DNA from: Entoloma clypeatum | Taxonomy: Eukaryota > Basidiomycota > Agaricomycetes > Agaricales > Entolomataceae | NCBI GenBank assembly: GCA_963565915.1 | Contig: OY751487.1 | Coordinates: 4,340,001-4,404,000 of the forward strand | Reading direction: 5' to 3' | DNA: 64,000 nt | Part shown: in pieces, positions 1-11,683 of the stretch | Layout: every line of letters begins with the position of its first letter | Position numbering within the stretch: the stretch's first letter is position 1 | Notes under the pieces: model-generated | What the model saw: the letters and a program-made list of their open reading frames with translations, nothing else | Told to the model about the DNA's origin: nothing | Databases searched by the model: none | Position numbers and translations under genes: made by a program

Positions 1-1639
1 TCTCGAGAACCTCTCACCAGTGGATATCCAGGCACCAACATTGCAGTTCCTCCTTCAGCGGACGCGGTAATGACCTCCTGGGGCATGTCGGTAGACTCAT
101 TCGCCACGGAAGTCGACTCTTATGTGATGGACAACAACCACTCCAATCCTAAGGAGCTGCAGCATGTACTCCGGCGGAGTTCTAGAATCCTTGCCAAGAG
201 ATCCGCCCAAAAGGAAGGAAAAAACGGCCGGAAATTAAATCCTCCTTCCCGTAAAGGGCCCCATGAGCAGGACATGGAGTGGAGGGACATTGTTCCTCCC
301 GCTTCGAGCAGTCATTCGGGCGATATAAGCTGTGATTCACTTGCAACATCATTAATTCAACATGTCAGTCCCTCATTTGCCCTATACGTTACTATAGACT
401 CGGTTCAAGCCTTCCACAGGCCTGGGCACGTGCCGTCGAAGACGATTCCACTTTCATAATTTTCTATAACGGAAACTACGAACGAATCGGTTTTCGGCAT
501 CGGTCCAGCAGGACACTTTTCCTGTCTGAACTCATAGATATCACAAGATGCACTGACCCGGCGTATGGGAAATTGCATATTGGTTTGTTCATAGCTATCA
601 TTGAAGATGCTCTGGCTCGGACTCGGCAGCAGCTTGAACGCGAACGACTGGACAAAAAGAAGCCGCGCAAAAGACCGCTTACAGTTTCGGAATCTTCTTC
701 TTCTGCGAAGCGCCCCAAGACAAGAGCTCACGTTACTAGAGAGGCAGCAATGAAAATCGAGGAAAGAAATAGCTTTGAGGTATCCCATCAGGTCCTATTT
801 TGAATGTAAAACCTGACACTCCTCCATAGACAGTGTTCAAAGGAGCTGCCAATCGCGACCTCGCTCTGATTAGAATCCACGACAGAGTGTTGAATTCACC
901 AGTTCCTTCTTCATTCCTGCGCATCGGCCATCTGTCGAAAGAAAAAAAGGCTTATTCCCCTCAGGAATATATGATGATCACGATCAGGTCCATGATTGCA
1001 ACTGGTGCCACCGGAGCCGCTCATAGAGCCACTCTAGAACTTCCTATATCCGGCCATAAGGCTTCGACCATCCATAACGTCGTGGTCAAGCTCGCGTTTG
1101 ACGTCAATCAGCGAAAGCGATTGCGCCACGAATTCAGCGTTTATCAGCATCTGATATCATCCAAAGTAAAAGGCATACCAACGATTTTTGGCTTATTTCA
1201 GGATGTTGAGACTCGTGCACTGGCACTTGTGATGAATCACGTTGGTACCTGTGTATTAGACCGCGAGCCTGGTAGAGATGACAGTGATGATTTCGATATC
1301 CCAGAACCTCAACGGTAATTTCCTTCAACATCTTTTGAGCCGTTCTCACATTCTCCTAGTGCGTCCTTTATCGAAGTCATGAAAGATATTCACCGCGCTG
1401 GCGTTCGACATCGTGATATTCGGCCTGAAAACATGGTCATCGATGACGACGGTTCTGTTGCAATCATTGACTTTGACAGAGCCGATCTTGACGCTAGCGA
1501 AGGTTCCCGGGAGCGCGAACTCCAACACTTGTTGGATCTCCTGAATGGAGAGTATTACGAACCGGGCGATCAGCCTAGCCTGCGTTCGAACCCCAGATCT
1601 CATACTCCGCTTGAAAGCTCGGTGGACGAATCAGAATAG
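1..1639 (+). CDS. FunK1-like fungal protein kinase, 5' end outside the window (paralog A)
   Basis: Kinase-like protein of the type greatly expanded in mushroom fungi. The reading frame is open from base 1, so the start lies upstream. Exons read as 1-363, 420-779, 830-1314 and 1360-1639, with GT-AG introns. The N-lobe has a beta-3 lysine in VVKLAFD. The catalytic loop is HRDIRPENM and the metal-binding motif is DFD rather than DFG, near 1410-1480. An Arg/Lys-rich segment (RRSSRILAKRS) and KKPRKRP, a likely nuclear signal, precede the kinase domain. It is very similar throughout to the gene at 32610-34966, so the two are recent duplicates, about 31 kb apart and in opposite orientation. The substrate is unknown. 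The family name is inferred from motif pattern; the catalytic residues argue for an active kinase. Confidence 0.8.
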
Positions 1640-2279
1640 CGCCATATATATAGCTTCCGGCAAACGCACCGTGCGGGAAGACATGGTCGTTGTCTTTTGG
1701 CGCCAGATGCTCGCTATAGCATAGTCCACATACACACCCTTTCTCCCCCATTAGGTCTTCGTCCACTGATCCAGGGTGACCTCCCTTTGTTTTGAAAATT
1801 GATCGGAAGCTTCTCTTTGCTCATTGTCTCCTTGTTAATGGCGCTTGGACGCTGATGGCCAAATCGCTTGATGTACTCTGCGCGCCAGGCATATCCCCTC
1901 CCCCTGGGACGCTTTCCTCGATTACGCTGATGCATGGCCAGGACTGGACTTGTTGTTGTTGACCCGTCATCTCCATATCCTCAGAGCGATCCTCTGGACT
2001 CAAACGGATTTACTGCACTTATGATAGGAACGGAACGGGACATCTGTCGAGTCGGATGGCGCACGAGGGCCTTATAAAGCTGTCTTCGAGTCAACCGTTG
2101 TGCTCCACCCGGCCTATTCAGACTAAGAGAAAGAGGATGGTTGATTGGGAGACGCAAAGCACAGTCAGTCAGAGGCATTTTGGCACACCAGCACCAACAC
2201 TGCTAATATAGTAGGTGTCTTGGTGTCCATCTTCTGTATATGAAAGCAATGAATCGAGTTCGGGTACTCGGTTAGTACA
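1640..2279. other. Intergenic, no gene recognised
   Basis: About 640 bases downstream of the kinase paralog and upstream of the inverted-repeat element. Only short overlapping open frames without family resemblance were seen. It presumably holds the kinase 3' UTR. Confidence 0.5.
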
Positions 2280-2281
2280 TA

Positions 2282-2305
2282 CAGTCATCAACCACTCAGT
2301 GAGAC
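2282..2305 (+). repeat. Left terminal inverted repeat of the mariner-type element
   Basis: 24 bp, an exact reverse complement of 9764-9787. Identity extends 4 more bases outward, which includes the TA. Confidence 0.8.
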
Positions 2306-2666
2306 ACCACCACTCAGTGAGACACTTCGATTTTTGGCCCATCGCGCCGTCGTTTGGCCTCGGACTTTTTGATGTTTTAGAAACATTCTTTATAAAGTTA
2401 TCCCAGAACTACATAGCTGATAATTAGGAGTAGGTACTCTTTCGGAAGCACATCTGGATGAGAGAATCATGTATTTAACAATTTACACTTGACAGTCAGA
2501 AGGAACTGCAATTTATTTTGGATATTGGTGTCGGGTATAACTATATGCATCCTCTCAATATCCAGATCAGTTGCTAATGGACTAAGAAGATGCAAAATGA
2601 GGAGGGCAGGGGCAATGAGATGATGGTGTCACATCACACTTTCCAAAAGGGGCTACTGGGACCACC

Positions 2667-2943
2667 TGTGGGGGACCGACTCTGGCTGACCTCGGATCTT
2701 GTCACACGGTCCGAGCACGCCCCTCTCAATGGCACCCCGGCTCTGGGTTATATATAGTTTCTTGAGATTCCATTCTTAGCAGGTTTCGGTTATATTGGGT
2801 CTATGGTCAGCCGCGATGAAGTAGTATAAAAAGGATGTGGTATGTAGTGTGGAATTATCATTCTGGTCTCTCTCGTTTTTCTCGTGCTCGTGCTCTCTCA
2901 CTTCTCTCAACGCGCACTCGCCGCCCGTGGTCTGGATGCCACA
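2667..2943 (+). repeat. 5' LTR
   Basis: 277 bp, beginning TGTGGGGGACC and ending GCCACA. It differs from the 3' LTR at four positions only: 2817, 2891, 2909 and 2937. At all four the 3' LTR has CpG and this copy has TpG or CpA. A TATA-like stretch (TATAAAAAGG at about 2825-2834) is a likely promoter element. Confidence 0.95.
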
Positions 2944-3245
2944 AAAGTGGAGCCCACCGTGAGTCGAGACGAACATTGAGGAGAGCCCTGCCGCTGCTGC
3001 GGCTGCTGCCGACCTCGCTGTGTACCCGTCGCCTACCGAACCTCTGTCAACCGCTTGTCCACTCACAAGTCTGTCTTGCCGCCGTCCCCGTGTGTCATCA
3101 GCACCGCTTGCCGCACTCCCTGTTGTGTCTCTGGTTATCTGCCATTCTCTGTCGCCTGCTTCACATCGTAGCCACGATTTCTTTCCCTTCACGCCGTTCT
3201 ACTCGAGGTCTCCCTCCTCTCCGAGGTTGCACTTCAACCCGTGCC

Positions 3246-4745
3246 ATGCCAAGACCGTCAACTCGACAACTTGCTCAGCGTCTTGGGATCCGCGGAACTT
3301 CCACCTGCCAAACAGTCGATAACACTGCGACCAACACACAGTCAGCCGCAGCCACCCCAACCAACTCCGTACGTCGTCCATCTAGTCCTCTATCTTCTTT
3401 ACCTTCTTCGTCGCCATCCTCCGGTCCTACCGATCTCAACATGGCCGACCCCAACGATACCGAAGGACCCCAACTTCCTCCCTGGGTCCGAAACTACACA
3501 CAGTCACGCGACGTCACAATGATGCCACACCCACGCGACTCGAAGACTTTACACTTCGATCCAAAGAAATCGGAAGGCCTCATGGATTTTTTGCATGAAT
3601 ATAAAAGCTTGACTGATGCCTGCCGAATGTCGAACATGGAAAAGGTTGATTGGATTGTGCATTATACTGACATCCGAACATGCAAAGTATGGAAAACTTT
3701 CGACGGTTATCGTGACAAGAATTGGGTGGACTTCCGCCAGACGCTTATCAACTCATATCCCGATGCCATCGACGGTGGGAAGAAGACTGAGGCCGAACTT
3801 GATAAAATTGTGAAACAGCGGAGGAAGAAGAAGATTAGGAATCGAAACGAAGTGACAATGTACCATCATGACTTCATGCGCATCGGATGAAGTCTACTTT
3901 CAAGGGAAATCATATCTGAGAAGGAACTTGACAAGGCATTTTGGAAAGACTTCCCTGCCAGCGCCCAACGCTGTATCCTCATGCAATTACAGGCCAATGG
4001 ATTGGATGGCACACGCTTTAGCCGCGCTCGAGTACCTCGTGTCCATCAAATTTTGCCAGTCGCCCTTGAAGTCTTCAGTAATGACGTCTTATGCATCAAC
4101 GATGGACCATCAGACTCCGACTCTAGTACGTCCGACTCAGACAATGACAGCGATGATAGCGCTGACAATTCTTCCAATTCTGATGCAGGGGACAGAAAGA
4201 AGAAAACTGTAAAGGTAAAGACGGTTAAATTGAAAAAGGGAAAGGATACTATTGAGGGCTTGACGAAGAAGTTAGCGACAATGACGACAACCAACGATAT
4301 ATATGTTGCTTATTATGCACGCCTCGCCATGATTGCCCCAAGCGTCGCCCGCCTCATGAGTCCCCCAGCCAGTCTCATTGCCCTTGCTGCAAAGAACCAT
4401 CAGGCTCCAGCACCAGTTCCTGCAATGTACAAACCGCCGCACACGACGTACAATGCGCCGAACACGACATACAATGCACCCTGGAACACAACTTGGGGAC
4501 AAACAGACCACGTCTGCCATTTTTGCCAGAAAGAAGGCCACTTGTTGAGGGAGTGCCCGCAGGCGACAGAATACCTCCGCAACAATAAATGTGTCTACCA
4601 GGACAACTGATTCTGCGCCCCTGACGGCTCTCGTCTCCTTGGGCACCCCAACGGAATTAAAGGATCTATTGATGACTGGCATCAGCAACGCGCAGCACCA
4701 CAGAATACTGCTACAACGGCTTATTTCGAAAGTGGATGGTCACAG
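3246..4745 (+). pseudogene. gag-like polyprotein of the gypsy element, interrupted
   Basis: Structural/nucleocapsid part of the retrotransposon. The frame from the ATG at 3246 reads a Pro/Ser/Thr-rich start, then a retrotransposon gag-type helical region. It is stopped by TGA at 3888-3890 and again by TGA at 4608-4610, and the same frame continues meaningfully after each stop. A zinc knuckle CHFCQKEGHLLREC (CX2CX4HX4C) lies near 4517-4560, preceded by a Pro/Ala/Tyr-rich linker. An acidic Ser/Asp tract is near 4100-4190. The open frame extends upstream into the LTR, but 3246 is the first ATG that gives a sensible start. Confidence 0.8.
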
Positions 4746-5831
4746 ATGCCAGCTGTCAGTGCTGTCATGGTTGAAGTTGTTGAGGACACCAACGAACCTG
4801 TGCAAAAGGACACGGCGAAGGAAATGGACAGAGCACATGATGTCGACGATGAAGACGAAATCTTGCTGGGTGGCTTTGAGGATCTCGAATGTTGGAACAT
4901 CGAGGGATACGTGTATGCAACACGTTTGACTACAAATGCATCTAACAATGTGGAGCAAGCCAACAAACAAGAAGACCAAGTAACATCTACCACAATACCC
5001 GAACGACCTGTAATCCCGCCCCCTGCATTCATATATGAAGCAAAGATAGCCGACCCCGCATCCATCGACCGCATCTATGACAAGATTATGGCAACTGTCA
5101 TCGCTGTACCTGTTCAAGACCTCTGCTCAGCTAGTCCCAGCCTTTGCAAGCATCTTGTCGAAAATCTATGCACCCAACGTGTCCCGAATCCTGCGAATAC
5201 CCACGACAATGTAACCACCGCAGTCATCACACAAGACCCACGAACAACCATGAAACTCGACTTCAGCTCGCCCTTGTGCGAAATCAATGTAACGGTTGGC
5301 GGGAAACAGGAGCTTGCTTTGTTGGATGAAGGATCAGAGATTGTCGTTGTGAGGAAGGACTTGGTTGAAGATTTGAAATTGAACATGAATAAGGAATGGG
5401 TGATGGTAATGGAGACGGCCAATGGGACCAAGGAGACAATGTTGGGCTGTGTGGAATGGTTAGAGATCGATATCGATGGGATAAAGACATATGTGCATAC
5501 ATACATGACTGCCAACGCCCCCTTCCGACTGTTACTCGGCCGTCCTTGGCAAAAGAGCATGAAGATGAAACACATCGACAAAGGACAGCACGTTATAGTT
5601 AAAGTTCACAACCCACAAGACAAAACAGGACAGCAAAGCCCGCATTGTCATCACACGGAACAGAACACCAAGCCAACTCAACCTTGCATACTTCCAGTCC
5701 GATCTCGATCAAACAAACATGTGGCAGTACGATCGATCAACGTCCATAACCAGAAATACCAACTCCGATTTGCTCCCGCTGGCACATTCTTCTCTTGGCA
5801 AGTTCTTACTTGCATCATCATTTTGATATGA
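4746..5831 (+). pseudogene. Retroviral-type aspartic protease region of the gypsy element
   Basis: Continues in the same frame as gag. The protease active-site region is ALLDEGSEIVVV (about 5313-5348), in which DEG replaces the usual D-S/T-G, followed by the hydrophobic LLGRPW segment near 5536. The upstream part is acidic linker. The reading frame shifts shortly before 5820: the frame used by the reverse transcriptase contains a TGA at 5824-5826, while this frame stops at 5829. The DEG variant keeps the catalytic Asp and Gly, but the break alone would uncouple protease from polymerase. Confidence 0.75.
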
Positions 5832-5847
5832 TCCCGTCCGATGTGTA

Positions 5848-7803
5848 TTGGCTTACAAAACTGTCGCGCAGAAGATACAACCCGTTCCAACTCCTGAAAA
5901 CTCCAAATTGCACCGAAATTTTCCAGAAGATCCCTTGGTAATGTTATCCCCTGTTGCCCTCAGCCCAACCCCCTTCATTCCTGACCATCAATTGACTACA
6001 GAACATGTCAGCGCATTAGGTATATTAAATAATGACTTTTTATGGCCTGAAGAATGCACGATCGCGCTATCAGTCCTGAAGAACAACAAAGACGCACTTG
6101 CATGGAACGAAACAGAAAAAGGACGATTCCACGACGACTATTTTTCACCTATTATCATACCCATCATCAAACATGTTCCGTGGGCGCGCAAAAATCTCCC
6201 CATTCCACCAGGTATTCGCGACAAAGTAATCAGCCTTGTCAAACAGAAGATCGCAAACGGCGTCTATGAACCTTCCAACAGTTCATACAGACACTCATGG
6301 TTTTGTGTGGGAAAACCTGACGGTAACATTCGGATAATTCACAACATGGGACCCTTAAATGCTGTGACAATTATAGACACAGCGCAACCTCCCCTCGTTG
6401 AATTATACGCCGCGCAATGCGCTGGGCATGGAATTTACACTGGACTGGACCTTTTTGTTGGCTACGATCACAGAAGCCTCGCCCCAGAATCCTGTGACTA
6501 CACCACATTTAACACGCCGCTTGGGACACATCGGCTTACAGTTCTCCCCATGGGATGGCACGGATCGATGCAGGTTTTCCAAACTGATGTCGCATTTATC
6601 TTACAGGACAAAACGGACATCGCGCCCAACTTCGACGACGACATCAACATACTAGGAAAAACTACGTGCTATGAGACAGACAATGGGGGATACGAGACGA
6701 TACCAGGACACTCAGGGGTCCGCCGCTTCGTGTGGGAACACCTACTTGATGTAAACCATGTTTTACACCGTCTCAAGCACGCAGGCGCCACGGTTTCTGT
6801 CTTAAAGCTTACTCTCGCATGTCCAGAAGTCGTCGCAGTTGGACAGCTTGTCACCTACGAGGGCCAGAGGCCAGACATGAAGAGGGTGGCGAAAGTCAAA
6901 AGCTGGCTGGCGTGCAAAACACTAACCAACGTAAAGGGATTCTTGGGGCTCACAGGAACAATGCGAACATGGATTAAGGATTTCACATGCATCGCTTACC
7001 CGTTGAACAAACTCACCAGGAAGTCTGTACCTTTTACCTGGGGTGAAGAACAACAGAATGCAATGCAGAACCTCAAAGATGCTGTCTTATCATGCCCTGC
7101 TATCTGCTCGATCGACTACAACACAAAATGCGAGGTCTACTTGTCAGTCAACTCTTCACGAAACAGATGTGGATATATCCTCGGTCAGTTCAATGACAAA
7201 GGACGGCGACGCCCTGCACGCTTCGGATCCATCACCTGGCCGGTTCATTTCATGCGTTACTCTCAAGCGCAGCTCAAACTATGCGGCGTCATGGAAGCAC
7301 TTGTCGACAACAAACTTTAGATCGTCGGCGTAACAAAACTACAATTAGAAGTCGACGCGAAGTATATAAAAGGTATGCTAAATAACCCGGACATCCATCC
7401 AAACGCAACCGTCAACCGGTGGATTGCAGTAATCCTACTCTTCGATTTCAAACTTGTCCACGTACCTGCAACCGACTTCAAAGGACCGGATGCCCTGTCT
7501 CAACGTGAGAAAACGATCGATAACGGAGATCCAGCTGAGAATGCTGCCGAGGAATGGATGGAGAATATATTAAGCTGCGGAATTTGGGTGGCAGACACAA
7601 TCTTCCGCAATCTCGGCAACAACATCAACAGCGCGTTGGTCTTAGCGTCAACAACAGTTCGTAACCTGACAATTCCGTCAACTGATGTTATCCGACATAG
7701 GGACAAGGACCTCGAGGACATACAAAGATTCCTGGAAGATGGGACACGACCAGAACATGGCACCAACGACGCCATACTACAATTCATTAAGAGGGCGAAC
7801 TGA
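5848..7803 (+). pseudogene. Reverse transcriptase and RNase H of the gypsy element, interrupted
   Basis: RT fingers/palm motifs are visible: GKPDGNIRIIHNMGPLN, then TGLDLFVGYDH, then PLGTHRLTVLPMGW. The catalytic box reads NFDDDINILG, where gypsy elements usually have F/Y-x-DD. The connection and RNase H-like region runs from about 6890 (GFLGLTGTMRTWI) to about 7300. A TAG at 7318-7320 interrupts the frame, which then continues (VDAKYIKGMLNNPDIHPN). A TGA at 7801-7803 ends this stretch just before the integrase zinc-binding region. Family membership is certain; function is lost. Confidence 0.88.
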
Positions 7804-9013
7804 TTTTTCGTATGCAGGAAACGACTTTGGCAATGTGATCCCAGGGCAAACACCAGCTGTACATACATGAACACGACCGATATCGACTACTATGCGACGC
7901 CCACGACAAACTTGGACACCGAGGGCTATACGCAACACGCAAAAATGTCGCAACATGATTCTGGTGGCCAGCTCTCGACGACAACGTTAAATGGTATCTA
8001 AAGACATGTCACCAATGTCAAACACGCTCCGTGCAACATACCGTAATCCCGCCCACCATTTCTTATCCAGGCGGCCTCTTCAGCAAATTATATGCCGACA
8101 CCATGGTACTTCCCAAATCCGAAAACAGCTTTTGATTCATTGCGCAAGGTCGCTGTAGCTTGACAACTTGGCCAGAGTACATCGTACTGGAAAGGGAGAA
8201 CGGTAAGGCAATTTCTGGGTGGCTAATGGTGGAATCATGTGTCAATGGGGACCAATCGCGGAGATCGTCACTGACAATGGAACACCGTGGATCGCAGCCA
8301 TCGACTGGCTTGCAAAGTGATACAACATACATCATATCCAAATCAGCGGTTACAATTCCCAAGCCAACGGCATTGTTGAGAATGCACACAGGCACATATG
8401 TGATGCCCTTGTGAAGATTTGCGACGGTAATCTTCGCGAATGGGATAAGCATCTTCCCTTCGTCTTCTGGGCCGAACATATCACCATACGACGACGACTC
8501 AGCATGTCTCCTTACGAAGCTGTCACCAGAACCAAGCCTCTCCTCCCCTTCAACATCACAGAAGCGACATTCTTATTTCCCGACTTCAACAGGCGCTTAT
8601 TCAAATCTGAACTCCTCGCCAACCGTGCTGCACAGCTACAACGATGCGACAACGACCTTGAAACGATCCGTTCACATGTTATCACTGCACAATTCAAATC
8701 TATTGCAGACTTTGAAAAGAAAAACAAACATAATATTGCCGACTACGATTTTAAACCTGGCGCGTTCGTCCTCATATTGAATAAGAAGATCGAGAAAGGA
8801 AGGAATAGGAAATGCCGGCCAAGATATTTTGGACCAATGCTCATCGTCAAACGACACACAGGCGGATCGTACACTCTCGCAGATGTCAATGGCGTGCTCC
8901 ACAAACGAAGCTTCGGCGCCTTCCGCCTTGTTCCGTACCATGCACGGTCGAGAAAGGAAGTACAGGTCACGGAATATGTCGACAAGGAGGATCTGGAAGG
9001 AGTAAGGGAATAA
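7804..9013 (+). pseudogene. Integrase of the gypsy element, several stops and frameshifts
   Basis: The HHCC zinc-binding module is recognisable (HDKLGHRGLYATRKN ... CHQC, about 7890-8020), but the frame shifts near 7840 and has TGA at 7956-7958. The DDE core is broken by TGA at 8133-8135 and 8318-8320 and by a 1-base shift near 8234; IAEIVTDNGTPW marks the second catalytic Asp and ENAHRHICDALVK the catalytic Glu region. The C-terminal part from 8411 is open and contains the GPY/F-like RYFGPMLIV. There is no chromodomain; the protein ends about 60 bases before the 3' LTR. Confidence 0.85.
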
Positions 9014-9063
9014 ATGATGAGGAAGTGGTAGGATCGACCATGGAAGGTCGATATTTGTCTGTT

Positions 9064-9072
9064 GGGAGGAGA
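9064..9072 (+). other. Polypurine tract
   Basis: GGGAGGAGA immediately before the 3' LTR, the expected plus-strand priming site. Confidence 0.75.
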
Positions 9073-9349
9073 TGTGGGGGACCGACTCTGGCTGACCTCG
9101 GATCTTGTCACACGGTCCGAGCACGCCCCTCTCAATGGCACCCCGGCTCTGGGTTATATATAGTTTCTTGAGATTCCATTCTTAGCAGGTTTCGGTTATA
9201 TTGGGTCTATGGTCAGCCGCGACGAAGTAGTATAAAAAGGATGTGGTATGTAGTGTGGAATTATCATTCTGGTCTCTCTCGTTTTTCTCGTGCTCGCGCT
9301 CTCTCACTTCTCTCGACGCGCACTCGCCGCCCGTGGTCTGGACGCCACA
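9073..9349 (+). repeat. 3' LTR
   Basis: 277 bp, 273 of 277 identical to the 5' LTR, with intact TG...CA ends. It is followed by CACC (9350-9353), the target duplication. Confidence 0.95.
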
Positions 9350-9763
9350 CACCATAGAATCCTGGGGGATGAAATTCCAATTATCCAAAGATGCCAACAC
9401 TGACCAGGATTGAAAACCAGTCAAGAGACACACCCTGGCCCAACCCGAAAATGTCAATTAGAATGGCGAGGAAGTTGACAGTGATGATGGCGATGATGAT
9501 GTCACTTAGATATGTACTGTAGATCTTTGCCAAATGTGGATGGTCCCGACAGTGATGTGACCGTCTCATCAAACGTCTCATTGAGTGGTTTTCGCGTTGA
9601 TAAGGCAAAATCCGACTGATTCTTTAATCGTCGCTGGAAAAGTGGGTGTAGACCACTGATTATTATGTCCAGACTGTCAATTGAACATCTCTCGAAGGCT
9701 CTGTCACATTAATTATTTCCTATATCAGGCATGGACTACTGAAGAAGGGTTTGAAATTTCGCC

Positions 9764-9787
9764 GTCTCACTGAGTGGTTGATGACTG
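9764..9787 (-). repeat. Right terminal inverted repeat of the mariner-type element
   Basis: 24 bp, an exact reverse complement of 2282-2305, followed by TA at 9788-9789. The stretch 9354-9763 between the LTR element and this repeat is the right part of the MITE and has no convincing gene. Confidence 0.8.
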
Positions 9788-9789
9788 TA

Positions 9790-11683
9790 TGATATACCAT
9801 GGGTTTGGTCGAGCGTTGCATATTACGAGGAACCTGAGGAGCGTGCAGGCTCCGGTCCGCCTCGGCGAATTATTTTATTCAACTAAAGACATTGCGACGT
9901 CATCGCGAATCAGTGGGATGCATCGTAGGGGACCTTTAAACAATAGGTTTTGCTACGATGATCGTTCCTCATGCAACGCTCATGGGGAAAAGTCATTGTA
10001 GCCCCTCAGTGCCACCTTTCGGGACCACAAGAAGATAGCGGACCTTCACAAATGGTTTGAATGTGCTCCGGCTGGCTACCTTTAGGGCTTTCTCAAGGGC
10101 CGGTTGCTCATTATGTCCTTAAGTATCTTCCTTATGATGTCACGGACCACCCCCGGTATCTTAGTCCTGAACCTATCTTGAACGCCGTCATTGGAGGAAG
10201 GTGAGTTCCCATCGCTTTCGATGATGTAAACATCGAATGATGGTAATTTGTCTCCCAACGCTAGTAGTAGTACGCCGAGAAGTTGGGGCAGATCGCGGAA
10301 TCTGTGGATGGGGCGTTTAACCTTCGCAAACCGCACAGTCGCGGCTATGGGTGCAGGATCGAGGACGACGGTTGGTTGGTTGGTGTCCTCCGAGGACCTC
10401 ATTGCTTGGAGGTGCCAAACAAAGATCTCGCCGTCGTCTTTGCTAGCATCCGGTGAACGAGCGGCTCGATCAAAAAATCCGCGATGCCGTTTGTCACTTT
10501 CTTCTTCCGAAAGACCGGCGAATCTTGTTATCGACATCGGCGCCCACCAAGTCCATGTACTTCTTCGTGATCCACGCTGACTTGAAGTTTACCTTCCAGT
10601 TCACGCCGTCCACTACTCTCCACGGACAGCTGGATACCGAGCGCGGATGTTTTCGGGGTCTTGAGAACCGATTGTTTTAGTTGCAAGAGAATCATTTACT
10701 GGTTACAGATGAAAGTGGATCTTGATCTGCTTGCAAGCTTATTCTTAGCCGGTCACTAAGTTCTCAAGACAGACCACAGCACCATGCATTCCGAACCCGA
10801 GGAGCTAGCAGAGGCAAACGCGGATGCTAAGTTTTGCTAACGCTAGCGATCACAAGGGATGAGAGAAGGCCAAGCAGATCTGGCATGACTTCCGTGCCGC
10901 ATAGTGGGGACAATCCCAGAAGACGATGGACGACATAGTGGCTTTCGGGCCCTCGTCAAAGTCGTCCCAACAAGAATCTCCAAGTGGGATCCTTGTCCGC
11001 AAATACATGTTCGACTGTGTCTGGCTCGAGGGGTTGATACGCGTTGGAATCAGTATCACTTGTCAGTCTGGTACTATGTTCGTTGTTCTCAACTGAGGAT
11101 CATCGTTGAAGGGAAACCATGTTCCTACCCTACCTCCTCCGACTCCAACACAAACAAATTGCACTGTTCTCCTTGGATGGCGAGGCGCTCTCTGAAAATG
11201 TCTGACTGTGCTTTGTATATGTTGGAGCTCCAACAAAGCTCCAACCTCTTTTCGCCACCCTGCTCCTTGCGCTGAGAGTGAGAATCGCCTCTTTTTTTCT
11301 TTCCGTGGCACACGGGCACTCTTTGAAGATCGGTTTCAAGACGAAGCGCTGCTGACGCCGCCCTAGGTCACCGTAATCGAGCGTTTCCGTTTCGCGTGTT
11401 TCCAGTCACTCGACGACCTACATGGGCCACAGCACATATTTCACACAACTCCGAACATTAGCGTTGAGCAGTGACGTCCTCGTCAGGCATCATATCTCGG
11501 GATGTTGAAGAAGTACTGAACACGGGCAACTGAAATGAAGCTGTCTAAGCACTTCATCCAACCCAAAATGCAGCCACCGGGTTTGACCAAGTAACAGTAC
11601 TACGCACTCAACGAGTCCCATAATCGCAATCCAGAACACTCTGCTTTCTTTGTCCGCCAGGTGAGCCAAAGGAAGCCAGTCAA
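9790..11683. other. Long gap with one uncertain minus-strand open frame
   Basis: About 1.9 kb between the transposon and the CE16 gene. The longest frame is 10082-10537 on the minus strand (151 codons, from an ATG at 10537). It is rich in Arg, Asp and Ser, and another minus-strand frame just upstream (WKVNFKSAWITKKYMDLVGAD) also looks protein-like. They may be pieces of a decayed gene, but no family is recognised. From 10681 to 11683 nothing convincing was seen on either strand. Confidence 0.3.

Larger units (their letters stand above)
2667..9349 (+). mobile_element. Ty3/gypsy LTR retrotransposon, full length but inactivated
   Basis: 6683-bp element with two 277-bp LTRs (TG...CA), nested in the mariner-type element. 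The 4-bp direct repeat CACC at 2663-2666 and 9350-9353 is the target duplication. Order inside: gag with a CCHC knuckle, aspartic protease, reverse transcriptase, RNase H, integrase. RT before integrase places it in Ty3/gypsy. The coding frames carry at least seven in-frame TGA, one TAG and at least three frameshifts, so it cannot move by itself. A candidate primer-binding site begins with TGG at 2948, just after the left LTR. The polypurine tract is 9064-9072. Confidence 0.93.
2280..9789. mobile_element. Tc1/mariner-type inverted-repeat element (MITE-like), interrupted by an LTR retrotransposon
   Basis: Perfect 24-bp inverted repeats beginning CAGTCATC lie at 2282-2305 and 9764-9787. Each is flanked outside by TA (2280-2281 and 9788-9789), the target duplication expected of the Tc1/mariner superfamily, whose ends often begin CAGT. 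Removing the LTR element leaves only about 820 bp, which has no transposase, so this looks like a non-autonomous MITE. The CACTCAGTGAGAC core is repeated just inside the left end (about 2310-2323), and a near copy lies at about 9568-9583, giving subterminal repeats. The superfamily call rests on the TA and CAGT ends only. Confidence 0.7.

Noticed and set aside
2835..3245. Open frame upstream of gag running out of the 5' LTR
   Set aside because: It begins inside the LTR and translates to low-complexity Arg/Leu/Pro-rich sequence; the first sensible gag ATG is 3246.
9381..9608. Minus-strand hydrophobic frame inside the mariner-type element
   Set aside because: 75 codons, one hydrophobic stretch, no start context or relatives; not enough for a gene call.
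11063..11339. Three overlapping minus-strand frames
   Set aside because: Different frames over the same bases, no splice logic or domain.
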